From NCBI RefSeq assembly GCF_905171775.1, contig NC_053494.1, forward strand, positions 164,287,101-164,351,100: 64,000 bases of DNA, written 5' to 3'. This stretch comes from Rana temporaria (lineage: Eukaryota > Chordata > Amphibia > Anura > Ranidae). The notes beneath the pieces were generated by a model. It saw nothing but the letters and a program-made list of their open reading frames with translations, was not told the origin of the DNA and did not search any database. A program made the position numbers and the translations under genes. Shown piece after piece: positions 54,828 through 64,000 of the stretch (positions are counted from its first letter, which is position 1; every line of letters starts with the position of its first letter).

Positions 54828-56020
54828 GGTGGCACCAATGAGGTGGCACTGATTAGGTGGCACTGATGGGTACTGATGATAGGCACAGATATGCAACACT
54901 GATGGTCACTGATAGGCGGCACTGATGGGCACTGATAGGTGGCACCGATATGCAGCACTGAGGGGCCCCCATAGGTGGCACGTATGGGCACTCATAGGTG
55001 GCACAGATGGGCACTCATAGGTGGAACATATGGGCACTGAAATGCTGCACTGATGGGTACTTATGGGTACTGATAGGTGGCACTGATGGGCACTGATAGG
55101 TGGGCTCTGATGGGCACTGATAGGTGGCACTAATTTACACTGATAGATGGCACTGATTGGCATCACTGATTAGGAGGCACTGGCCGGTACTGCTGGTGGG
55201 AACTGATTGGCATCATGTGTGGGCACACATTGCCACCCATGGCCACCAGGGATGCAATCCCTGGTGGTCATCAGTGCTGGCCATCCCTGGTGGAATTCCT
55301 GGTGGTCCTGGGTGGGCATCCGCAGGGGGGCTGTGCTGATAGACAATCAGCGCAGGCCCCCCCTGTCAGAGGAGCAGCCAATCGGCTCTCCTCTACTGTC
55401 TTTGCATCGTGATCAACTGTGATTGGACATCTTTGACAGAGACTCTTTACCTAAATGGGAGTTGCGGTGTGTCAGACTGACACGACGCAACAACGATCGC
55501 CTCAATGCGTGCCCCCAGGGGCGCGCAGAGGCTTGTTATACTGACCACGTCATATAACGCCAGGTCAGGATAACACAACCACTTTTCTGGCATCATTTTG
55601 CTATATGGCGGGTGGCAAGTGGTTAAACTGAGCATGTGCAGAGTGCCCCCAAGGCTCTGTACTATCAGGAGATGGCTTAGGGACTGTGGAAGAAGGGGAG
55701 TGTCAGAGAAGACAGGATCAAACAGCCATTTTACATAGTGTGCAGGATTAACCCCTTAGGTTCCACAGTGAGTATAACAAGCATACTTTACTGCATATAA
55801 AGACTGATTTTACTGTTGTGGTTTTAGTGACACTTTAACTCAAATTGTATTTATTATTTAATATAAATGAACAATTCTAATAAATACAAGTATGAGATAC
55901 ACTATGTTACCTCTTAAATGCCTGGAGTTAAGATTTATTGAATTTTCTTATTTTTTTCAAGGGTTTCTAAACCTGCAATATGTCTAATTTTCATGATGTC
56001 TCACCTTTTTTTTATCACAG

Positions 56021-56137
56021 GGATTCTTGTATGATTACACAAGATACCATCAGCAAATAAACGGCTTTGACCACCATCTAGGCCAGATTTTGAATTTGGC
56101 TTTTGATGAATCAAATGGACTAGAATCTGCCTTTAAG
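56021..56137 (+). CDS. Dynein heavy chain tail exon H
   Basis: It follows the acceptor tttttatcacag and ends AAG|gtacgt; 39 codons, phase 0 at both ends. It encodes GFLYDYTRYHQQINGFDHHL followed by GQILNLAFDESNGLESAFK. The FDDCxGLESAFK pattern is a hallmark of the family. The following exon, expected to begin near an LLD-MF-like segment, was not found in the remaining 7.9 kb, so the intron after this exon runs out of the window. Confidence 0.93.
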
Positions 56138-57840
56138 GTACGTGACCTTGAATCCATTATTAAACTGAAGGGAATAAAACAGCGTACTATTCTTTAAATG
56201 TAATGTCACTTTGCTCGGACATAATTTGAAATAGTTTTATTTATGGAATAAAGTGCTTGATTGTGACTCTTCGTCTAAATGCTGAAAATAGTTGAACAGT
56301 TTTATGAAACTCCAAAAAGATGCAGAGGACATAGTAAAAAATACAATGTCAACATAATTAAGGGTACTCACTAGGGGTAAAAAGAGGAGTATAAGGAAAA
56401 TAAAAAGGATGACAGCAGGGAAAATTGCCATTGGGGACAACATCCCACTGTGTGAAAAACAGTTTTATCGGAAACGCTGTACGCATACAGCCGTAAGAGT
56501 AGCAGAGACATTTTAAAATCATCATTAAATTGTTGACGGGACAGTGGCTGTCCAGGTGGTATGACCACAGCGCTGGGTATATTTATGAAGAACAGAGGAG
56601 CTTCGGGTCTTGAACTCTATCAGATGTGTCCTCTTTAGGAAGGTAACTAACCCTTTACATGGTGTGGGGGCATTACAAAACAAAATGGAAAAAATGATTG
56701 TCTTCCAAATGCAGCAATCACCAGAGAATTATGCGGCAGCACCCACTAATTCTGCTGCCAGTCAATTGGTGGAATTATGAGCATTTTAAGATAAAATCTA
56801 TTACATACGGGCAATAGTTATAGGCTAGCTGGATGGTTATATAATCAACTTTATGGCATCCTGTTGCTAGAACTTTTTATCACCTCCTGTGTGTTTTTTT
56901 TACTTTCAATGTTCTTGAGTTTTCTTTATCGAACTTAACTTTTGTTCATGGAGTTTTAATCGTTTTCTTCTTTAACTAGAAACGTTTAGGTTAGACTAGA
57001 TTTAAAGCTAAATTGAACTCTCAGCTAAATGTATTCTAGATGATTGAAAAAAGGTTTTTAAGGTCTTATATTTTGTTTTCTTTCGAAAGTAGTCACAGCC
57101 AGAATAGAATAGGGCAACTGCAGATAGGACCCTTGTTCGCTGTGTGGGAGCAGTGGTCCAATTGCAGAGGACAAAGATGCCCCTTTTTTGAGTAAGACCT
57201 ATAGCTCTGCAATCAGCAAAGCTCATGCTCCCTGCTTATACAAGAACTCTGGCTCTGACTTAGCAGGAGACATGCTGGACCTCTGCAGAGAGACCATTGC
57301 TTCACACAAAGAGATAGGGGTCCTCCTCTACAGCATGCTGACAGGGAAAATGCATCTCTGTTCAGGCTAAACAAAGCTTACTGCAAGACTTTGCACACCA
57401 TCATTCTTTTTCCATGTGCCAATTTAACAAGATGTGGACAAGGCGCACTAAATTACAATAAAAGTGCTATGTGACAATTTCAATAAATATCTAATGGTGT
57501 GCAACAACATAATGAAGCACTTGCGCCAATTTTTTATTGTAAATACAGTTCATTATTATACACCTTTATCAGAGTGTTGTAAATACTATAGTAGACATAC
57601 GTTTTGTTTTGTTTTGCGCAAATGAGGCAAGTGCAAATCTCAGTCAAATCTGGTTCACCACCCCAAGCACCCTCCCCATGTTGAGGGCAAGCGGCCTGGT
57701 ATGGTGCAGGAAGGGAGGAGCTCACTCGTCCCCTCCCTTTCCTGGCCTGCCAGACTGCATGCTCGGATAAGAGTCTGGTCTGGATTTTGGGGGGAACCTC
57801 ACACAGCTTTTTTCTTAATTCTGTCAAAGGGTTCCCCTTA
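56138..57840. other. Intron sequence after exon H
   Basis: No further dynein exon, RNA gene or complete repeat was seen. A GC-richer stretch at 57640-57840 has no readable domain. Confidence 0.4.
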
Positions 57841-57844
57841 ACCA

Positions 57845-58100
57845 CTTATACACTATTATATACTCTGCACTGCACTATATACCCTGCACTGTAATATATA
57901 AACTACACTGAATGCACTATATATTCGCCACTGTATTATATATACTACACTGACTGCACTATATACTCTGAACTGTATTATATATACTACACTGACTGCA
58001 CTATATACTCTGAACTGTATTATATATACTACACTAACTGCACTATATACTCTGAACTGTATTATATATACACTACACGGACTGACTGCACACTACACTA
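57845..58100. repeat. 42-bp minisatellite
   Basis: About five units of TGACTGCACTATATACTCTG followed by AACTGTATTATATATACTACAC. The last three are nearly identical and the first two degenerate. Confidence 0.92.
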
Positions 58101-58290
58101 CCTGCCTAATCTCCATTCATTCACTATATATGACTGCCGTGTAAGCAGCAGCCTTATATAGTGTGGGTCATGGATTTAGCCCCTGAGCCATTATTGGCCA
58201 AGAGCAGTGAATTATGGGGCGCTCCGTGGCGAACGACCTTGCGTTAAAGAGTTCACGTTATCCCCAGACAATTGCACATTTGCACATTAA

Positions 58291-58493
58291 AGAGGAGTTC
58301 CAGCCTGTAAAAAATAAATAAAAATAAAAGTCAGCAGCTACAAATACTGTAGCTGCTGACTTTTAATATAAGATCACTTACCTGGCCGCAATGTCGGCAC
58401 CCCTAGCCGATTTATCAATTGGCTTCGGGTGCGGGCGCATCTGTAGGAAGGGAAACAGGAGAGGAAAAGCCACCCTTTGGATGGAGCTCTGCT
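58291..58493. mobile_element. TTAA-flanked MITE 3, short
   Basis: Flanked by TTAA (58287-58290, 58494-58497). Ends AGAGGAGTTCCAGCC and GGATGGAGCTCTGCT are imperfect inverted repeats. A short hairpin AGTCAGCAGCTACA pairs with its complement at 58349-58364. The hairpin recurs in the next TTAA MITE at about 60330-60368. Confidence 0.75.
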
Positions 58494-58689
58494 TTAAATA
58501 GTTTTTTTGTTTTTCAATACTATAGAATTATATTTCCGATGCTTGTTTTATTTCCTATAACTTTTTTTCTGCATAATTTTTTAACTAACTAAATGTTATT
58601 GTAGTGCCTTTGTTACAAATGATTATATTAGATTTGACATATATTTAGTCCAGGTATTAAAACAGATTAAGTCAATATTTATTTTAGTT

Positions 58690-59920
58690 ATTTTTTATTT
58701 TTCCAGAATGCAATTTCAAAGATTTCAAGTGGAGTTCCGATCCCTGGGTGCACTGCTGTAGCTCCCCCTCCCTCCCTACTCTCCCTTTTCTGCTTTTTCC
58801 CTAATGCCGCTTACACACGACCGTTATTCATGTCATGGAAAAAAACTAAGTTTTTCTCTACGTGATTCCTCTCAAGCCTGCCTTGCATACACACGATTGT
58901 GGAAAAAAAAAACGCTCGAGCAAAGCGTGGTGACGTACTCCACGTACGACAACACGTACAACGGAACTATAAAGGGGAAGTTCCATTACAATGGCACCGC
59001 CCTTTGGGCAGCTTTTGCTCATTTCGTGTTACCGCGTGATAGTAAAAGTTTGGTGAGAGACGATTCGCGCTTTTCAGTTTTCGTGCTTTTCAGTCTGTTA
59101 CAGCGTGATGAATGTGCTATCTCCATTACGAATGCTAGTTTTACCAGAACGAACACTCCCATCTCATAGCTTGCTTCTGAGCATGCAAATTTGTTTCCCC
59201 CTCGTTAAAGCGTACCCACAACCGCATTTCACAACGTGAAATAGAACGACGTAAAAAAGTACGAGAAAAAATAGAGCAGGTTCTAAATTTTTAACGCCCA
59301 TTTTTCTCGTCTAAAAAAATGTTCCGGAGCATACACACTACCATTTTTCACGACCATTTTAAAAAATTGAAATTTTCTCGTCATGAAAAATGTTCATGTG
59401 TACGCGGCATTACACTTTTTCACCACTTTGTTTCACTCCCCTTATCTTTTCAAAAATTTCTAATTAACCAGATTTCACCTTGTGTTTATCTGTTATGTGG
59501 TCTCTCTCTCACCCTCGGCGGTCCATTGCCTGCTTGGGCTGTGGAGAAAGACACCCGCCCTACGAGAGGAGCCAGACTCCCCCGATAATCGGGTGGGGCG
59601 CTGGTTCTTCCCAGCGGGTGAAACTTGCGCTGGGGCCAGGGTTTGAGAACCTGCCACAGGTTATATATACAGTGGTACAGTGTCCAGTTTAAGATTCTTG
59701 GTTGAGACAGGTACATGTTTCATACTTTACTGAGCGGATGTGTTACAGCCTACATTAGGATGAGACAATGGTTCGCCTATGTTATACCAGGTGGATTTCT
59801 CAAATCTTTAAGAACATTCCATGTATGACTCTACAAATATGTTATATACCGCGCAAAGTAAAGATGAGAACTTTGTATCTTGTTTTGGAAAACTTTAATA
59901 AAAATTATTGAAAATTTAAT
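58690..59920 (+). mobile_element. Possible L1-type LINE 3' end, split by MITE C
   Basis: Sequence on both sides of MITE C (58690-58804 and 59413-59920) may be one LINE end. It finishes TTTGGAAAACTTTAATAAAA before AT-rich sequence, and a TAAAGATGAGAACTTTGTAT stretch precedes it. No conserved protein motif was found, so the call is weak. Confidence 0.35.
58805..59409 (+). mobile_element. Harbinger-related MITE C
   Basis: TGCCGCTTACACACGACC and GTTCATGTGTACGCGGCA are inverted ends, with TAA at the left and TTA at the right. CATGTCATGGAAAAA and TTCTCGTCATGAAAAA lie just inside. The centre holds ACTATAAAGGGGAAGTTCC, ATGGCACCGCCC, GATTCGCGCTTTTC and CAGCGTGATG. These match the 5' leader of the Harbinger element at 61 kb in order, and MITEs A and B in inverse orientation. 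Confidence 0.88.
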
Positions 59921-59924
59921 TAAA

Positions 59925-60397
59925 GTGGAGTTCCACCCAAAAATGGAATCCCCCCCCCCCTCCGATGTCACATTTGGCACCTTTCGGGGGGAGGAGGGAG
60001 AAGATACCTGTGTAATACAGGTATTTGTTCCCACTTCCTAGCATAGATCACAGCGGTGATCGCGGTGACCTACGCCACTTTCTGCCACTACACTGTCCTC
60101 CCCCGCTGTCTTCTGGGAAACACACAGGTCACAGAAGACAGCAGGGACCACTGAGGACGTGCAGTGCAACTCGCGCATTCGCAGTAGGGAACCGGGAAGT
60201 GAAGCCGCAAGGCTTCACTTCCTGATTCCCTCACCGAGGATGGTGGCGAGGGCAGCCGAGAGCCGAGCGAATAATCGGCTTTGCCTGCGACATTGCGGGC
60301 ACCCTGAACAGGTAAGTGTCCATATATTAAAAGTCAGCAGCTGCAGTAATTGTAGCTGCTGGCTTTTAATATTTCGTTTTTTAGGCGGACCTCCGCT
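59925..60397. mobile_element. TTAA-flanked MITE 4
   Basis: Flanked by TTAA (59921-59924, 60398-60401). AGTGGAGTTCCACCCAAAA and GGCGGACCTCCGCT are imperfect inverted ends. The interior has a C-run at 59949-59960 and hairpins (ATTAAAAGTCAGCAGCTGCA with TGTAGCTGCTGGCTTTTAAT). Confidence 0.82.
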
Positions 60398-60401
60398 TTA
60401 A

Positions 60402-61003
60402 GAGGTTGTTTAAAGGTTCACTACTCTCAGAATTGCAATGCACACTGAAAGCAGAGTGTCTTGCTCAGTACTTCACCCAGGGATCGCTAAGCGGCATCAG
60501 TGCAGTTGGCAGTCTGGTGATTCTGGGAATCCATTTTTCTTACCTGTTTGTAGTGCAGGAGAGGTATTCACAAACACACCCACTCCAGGCTCATTGCTTG
60601 CTTCCATAGAAAAAGTTTGATGTATTAAAATGTTAGTGCTAAGTTCAATAAAGTTTTTTTTACCACCACACAATCAGATTTATACCTCCCTTGAAAGATG
60701 AATGTGATTGGTATTTGAAGCAATGACAGAAAGAACAGCAGAACATAGATTCAGGTAGTGTCTCCATCCACTTCCCATGTAAGTCGCTGTTTGGAAATCG
60801 ACTGCTGTGGATGCTTTAGTACAACTAATACACCTTGTTGCTGTTACTGATTGAATACACTTTGCAGATAAACAAAGATAACATATGCTCCTTTAGGAAA
60901 TCTGCAGCTCCTGACCCATTATTTGTATGTTCATATTTGGATATTTTAGAGTGTAGTTTTATTTGTCAGTGTAGTACTCTGTTTCTGAAACCATCAGGCC
61001 TTG
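60402..61003. other. Unassigned sequence before the Harbinger element
   Basis: It begins GAGGTTGTTTAAAGGTTCAC, which could be part of another MITE. No gene, exon or second terminus was seen. Confidence 0.4.
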
Positions 61004-61149
61004 TACTCACGACCGGATCTGTGCGCTGGAAACTGTCTGCCCGACAGTTTCCGGCGTACAAGGCTGATTTGTGTTTTGTTCCGCTGGCGTGTACACACCA
61101 GCGGACCAAATTCCCGTCGTACCGGAACGCGTGCACGTAAACTACGTAC

Positions 61150-61170
61150 GACGTCACTATAAAGGGGAAG
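61150..61170 (+). promoter_or_regulatory. TATA-like promoter of the Harbinger transposase
   Basis: The segment GTCACTATAAAGGGGAAG lies 320-335 bp upstream of the transposase start codon. The same TATAAAGGGGAAG block is kept in MITEs A, B and C, supporting a functional role in the ancestor. The transcription start is not known. Confidence 0.6.
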
Positions 61171-61485
61171 ACCAAAGTTAATGGCGCCGCCCTCTGTTCC
61201 TCTTTTGCTAGTTACGTGTTTGCTCGTGTTAGTGAAGGTTTGGTTAGAGCTGATTCGCGCTTCTCGGTCTCCAGGCTTTGACAGCGTGTATTCACGGGTT
61301 CAGTGCGTGTGCTTGCGGTAACGTAGTTGTCATTCGGCTATAGGCAAGCAGGTTGTTTCTGCTTTAGCAGTTGCATCCTGTGCGCTCGTATCTGTTTGTC
61401 GCGCGTTTGTCGCAGGTAGTGCTGGATTTGCGAGTGCTTTCTGTTTCAGTGTGTTCTTGACTGACCAGCCGGCCGGTTTGAAGCC

Positions 61486-61944
61486 ATGATGGAGCAGCAG
61501 CGTCAATTTTCGCGAGTTGGTGCTGTTTATGGGATGGCTGCTGGATATGTTCATTTGTCCAGTACTTTGGCCAGAAACAGGGGGCGGAGGCGTTTCTGGA
61601 CCAAGAATTGGTTGCGCCAGCGTGACCAGTTCTCACATATGCCTCTGCTTAGGGAACTCCAGGAGAATAATCCTAATGACTTTAGGAATTTTCTCCGCAT
61701 GACGGACCCCGTATTCAACCGTCTGCTGGATCTTCTGTCCCCCTATATCACGAGGCAGGACACTGTGATGCGCCAAGCCATCACGGCCGAGCAGAGGCTT
61801 ATTGCCACGTTGCGGTACCTGGCGACTGGGAGGAGCCTGCAGGACCTCAAGTTCTCGACAGGCATCTCTCCGCAGGCGCTTGGGGTCATCATACCGGACA
61901 CGTGTGCTGCCATCATCAAAGTTATGCATGAGGAGTATATTAAG
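61486..61944 (+). CDS. Harbinger transposase, exon 1
   Basis: It starts at ATG 61486 (MMEQQRQFSRVG; context AGCCATGATG) and ends AAG|gtaagt after 153 codons, phase 0. The peptide shows the N-terminal helical region of HARBI1/PIF transposases: RRRFWTKNWL, LLRELQENNPNDFRNFLRM, DPVFNRLLDLLSPYITRQDT and ISAEQRLIATLRYLATG-like residues (here ITAEQRLIATLRYLATG), then SLQDLKFSTGIS. The next segment is spliced in from exon 2. No stop or frameshift is present. Confidence 0.92.
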
Positions 61945-62388
61945 GTAAGTTTCCTGGCTCTAATAATGTGGCCAACTAACTTTATTTTTATTTTCCCAGA
62001 TATGCTGTGTGTTTAACTAACGTTAGCTTTTCTCCCTATGCATGTTGATATCAGCTTTACATGTTTTATTCTTGGCCTACCTGCATATTTGTCCCTTACC
62101 CAATATTAACCTGTCCAGCATGCTATCCTAGGGACAAACCCACCTTGCCATTTTTTCAAACAGGACTTTTTGGGGTTTTTTCCCCCCCCCCCCCCCCCCT
62201 TCAAACTTTTATTGTCCCCATCAGAGGGCTGTGGAGTCTCTTAATGAAGTGGCCCTATATATTTCATTTTCCAAATTCTCCATGCACATTTTTCTAATGC
62301 AATTTTAATACTGTGAACTGTCACAAGGATGCTTGTAGGATGTATTTGTTACAAAGTACTAAATCTCTAATTTTGTTTGTCCCCACAG

Positions 62389-63150
62389 CTACCCTCCACA
62401 CCACAGGAATGGCAGTCTGTGGCTTCCCAATTTGCCCAGCGGTGTGATTTTCCAAACTGCGGTGGAGCAATAGATGGGAAACACGTCCGCATTGTGCCCC
62501 CACCCCGCTCGGGGTCCTACTATTATAATTACAAGGGTTATCATAGTATTGTGTTGATGGCGGTGGTGTCGGCACAGTATGAGTTTCTATATGTGGACGT
62601 GGGGAAGAATGGCCGGATGTCTGATGGGGGAGTGTTCGCACGGACTGATTTCTATGATCGTCTCCAAGCTGGTGGTCTGGCATTGCCACCAGATGAAGAT
62701 AATGTGGAAGGACTTCCGTTTGTGTTCCTAGCGGACGAGGCTTTCGGGCTTGGTCCTCACCTCATGCGGCCTTTTCCCCAGAGGACCCTCACCTCAGAGA
62801 GGAGTGTGTTTAATTTTCGGTTGGCCAGGGCTCGGAGGGTAGTCGAGAATGCCTTTGGGATACTCACCAACCGGTTCCGCCTGTTCAGGACATCGATACA
62901 TCTGGCGGAATATAAATTGGACACCGTTGTATTTGCCTGCTGCATTTTGCACAACTTTTTACGCAGGCACTCCCAGACGTACCTACCCGACATCGGTTCT
63001 GAGGCAAGACTACCCTCAGATCCCCTTCCCGGGCTGGACACTGGTCGCGCTGGCTTGGCCCCCCAATCAGCTCGTGAGGTACGCGACAAATATGTTGAGT
63101 ACTTCATGGGTCGGGGGGCCATTGCTATGCCAGATCATATTTCTTTCTAA
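62389..63150 (+). CDS. Harbinger transposase, exon 2 (DDE domain)
   Basis: It follows the acceptor tgtccccacag, keeps phase 0 and ends at TAA 63148-63150, adding 253 residues for a 406-aa protein. It contains GGAIDGKHV (D182), VGKNGRMSDGGVF (D232), FVFLADEAFGLGPHLMRPF and RRVVENAFGILTNRFR (E306), the expected DDE_Tnp_4 motifs in order. ACCILHNFLRRH matches the conserved CxxLHNxL motif near the end of the domain. In the family this protein cuts and pastes with a 3-bp duplication, usually with a Myb-like partner for nuclear import or DNA binding. Vertebrate HARBI1 is a domesticated relative, but the flanking MITE-like end argues that this is the transposon. Confidence 0.95.
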   Translation, partial: LPSTPQEWQSVASQFAQRCDFPNCGGAIDGKHVRIVPPPRSGSYYYNYKGYHSIVLMAVVSAQYEFLYVDVGKNGRMSDGGVFARTDFYDRLQAGGLALPPDEDNVEGLPFVFLADEAFGLGPHLMRPFPQRTLTSERSVFNFRLARARRVVENAFGILTNRFRLFRTSIHLAEYKLDTVVFACCILHNFLRRHSQTYLPDIGSEARLPSDPLPGLDTGRAGLAPQSAREVRDKYVEYFMGRGAIAMPDHISF

Positions 63151-64000
63151 TTCGGCCCCCAAAGAAAGGAATATTCTAAAAAATAATAAATAATTAGACC
63201 ATTGGACTTTATACAGTTGTTTGTCATTAATGCTTTTTCTCTTTTTCTGTCTTCCTGGTTCTCTAACTAACTTCTTCAATTGTAATGCATAATTGATTTC
63301 TCCACTTTTAGTAACTAACCACATTTTGCACAGTATTCACTCATCTACAAACAGGGTATTGAGTCTAGAAATAAGAAGCAACTCCATTTGTAAATGTTGA
63401 GGTCAATTTTTTTTTATTTTTGCTTGTTCATGACCCCAAAAAAATTTTTTGATTTTTTTCATTACTCCCTGCTTTTGTACTTAGGAGTCTTCAAAATTTT
63501 TTAAAAAATTTTTTTTTTTTTCAGGTAATTCAACCAAAAATATTATGCAGATTATACATTTATTAACAAGTTCACTTTTTTTTTCCTCAAATATAGTTAG
63601 ATTTATTGTTTACATATATATATATATATATAGATTATATTTGGTGGGGTGTTTACCGCCTTAAATTTATTTTTGGCCATATTTTTTAGGCACAAAAAAC
63701 AATAATTTTGTAACCATTTTTCTTGTTTTTGGTGTGTTTTTCTAAAACAAAATTTTTGGGTGAGAATTTGGAGTCAAATCTCTACTTCACTAAATTCAGT
63801 GATTAGAGAGATTTATAATTCTATATATATATTGAAAATAATTTTTGGCGTTGTTTATTCTTTATGGTCTAAACTTTATAGTATCCCAAAATGTTCAACA
63901 TGGTCAAAAAGTAACAAAATCAAATTCAAAAAATATAAAAACTCACAACAGCAGTCAGTCATGGTGTGCTTTCACACTGGAACACGCCAAAATTGGAAGA
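63151..64000. other. AT-rich 3' region of the Harbinger element
   Basis: It contains T-runs, a (TA)n run at 63616-63634 and no recognisable frame on the plus strand. The last 50 bases have TGTGCTTTCACACTGGAACA; read on the minus strand this region is open to a stop at about 63960, which could be the end of an incoming gene, but nothing confirms it. Confidence 0.5.

Larger units (their letters stand above)
53360..55626. mobile_element. TTAA-type MITE right part with a GGCACTGAT minisatellite, interrupted by a hAT
   Basis: The right end GGCAAGTGG is followed by TTAA (55623-55626), like the CCACTTG-ended elements. GGCACTGATGGGCACTGATA units fill 53400-53470 and 54840-55170. CTGTCAGAGGAGCAGCCAAT resembles the CTCTGACAG region of copy 1. 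The left TTAA end was not found, so it may be truncated. Confidence 0.6.
4699..56137 (+). other. Partial axonemal dynein heavy chain gene (tail-coding part, eight exons)
   Basis: Eight plus-strand exons join without a frame break into 448 codons (144, 179, 190, 100, 212, 234, 168 and 117 nt; internal phases 0, 2, 0, 1, 0, 0, 0). The conceptual protein matches what I know of the N-terminal tail (DHC_N1) of outer-arm axonemal dynein heavy chains, the DNAH9/DNAH11/DNAH17 group. In cilia and flagella this tail binds intermediate chains and docks the motor on the doublet microtubule. Recognisable blocks are a WPK segment, an LPLP-like loop (LTLPAF), WTHQI, ELEFW, YLKPL, LPLFHTIFLIW, TPQRIIVLLQEFCNLLI, WDFPSSL, FLKLEK and GLESAFK. 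All AAA+ motor domains lie downstream of the window and the start lies upstream. I cannot choose the paralogue from memory. The assignment to the family is firm; exon edges are read from GT-AG signals and family alignment. Confidence 0.9.
61004..64000 (+). mobile_element. Harbinger (PIF) transposon, right end beyond the window
   Basis: The left end GGCCTTGTACTCACGACC starts about 61004. Hairpins (CTGGAAACTGTCTGCCCGAC, and CGCTGGCGTGTACACACCAGC) follow inside. A TATA-like CACTATAAAGGGGAAG lies at about 61155-61170, then a 5' leader, a two-exon transposase (61486-63150) and AT-rich 3' sequence. No matching right terminus occurs before 64000. Complete Harbingers usually also carry a Myb-like DNA-binding protein gene, which is not recognisable here; it may lie beyond the window. 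Confidence 0.9.

Noticed and set aside
53585..54852. Several long Pro/Ser/Leu and Glu/Gly-rich frames
   Set aside because: They follow the pyrimidine-rich minisatellite on opposite strands; no conserved domain.
58707..58804. Possible dynein exon after a tttttccag acceptor
   Set aside because: The peptide is not like the family segment expected after exon H, and it ends in low-complexity sequence next to a MITE.

Overview
This window looks like vertebrate nuclear DNA, most likely from a frog. That is an inference from the mix of L1/Tx1-type, CR1 and L2-like LINEs, Tc1, piggyBac, Harbinger and hAT elements and the many long-palindrome MITEs; no species marker is visible. Genes are split by GT-AG introns, and nothing prokaryotic (operon, CRISPR array, phage) is present.

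The only host gene I can support lies on the plus strand. Eight exons (4699-4842, 6937-7115, 22511-22700, 29145-29244, 35685-35896, 41350-41583, 46687-46854, 56021-56137) join in phase into 448 codons. They encode the N-terminal tail (DHC_N1 region) of an axonemal dynein heavy chain of the DNAH9/DNAH11/DNAH17 group. The promoter, the first exon(s) and everything from the later tail through the motor domain lie outside the window. The introns fill about 50 kb and are mostly transposon DNA.

Region by region: 1-4.7 kb holds a two-phase minisatellite, a hAT fragment and MITEs. 4.9-6.9 kb holds a TA-flanked MITE, a CA microsatellite and a CR1 tail split by a hAT MITE. 7.8-19.5 kb (intron 2) is a decayed L1/Tx1-type LINE interrupted by a Harbinger-type MITE, a hAT element carrying an 18-bp minisatellite, a CR1 LINE, a Harbinger-like MITE, and another MITE that itself contains a solo LTR. 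19.5-21.5 kb is a hAT element packed with hairpins. 23.98-26.66 kb is an apparently intact piggyBac transposon. 27-30 kb holds TTAA, hAT and Harbinger MITEs. 31.1-34.5 kb is a minus-strand CR1 tail interrupted by a mariner-like MITE and a relict piggyBac copy, which has its own insertions. 36.7-39.8 kb is a dead Tc1 split by an LTR that is split by a hAT MITE. 40-52 kb holds further MITEs and SINEs. 53-55.6 kb is low-complexity hAT and TTAA-MITE DNA. 58-60.4 kb holds MITEs and a possible LINE end. 61.0-64.0 kb is a Harbinger element with an intact two-exon transposase, continuing past the window edge.

The main points of interest are the two apparently intact DNA-transposon transposases (piggyBac and Harbinger) surrounded by short elements. 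Some of those short elements share termini or an internal promoter-like block with the two autonomous elements, which suggests source and derivative relationships within one locus.
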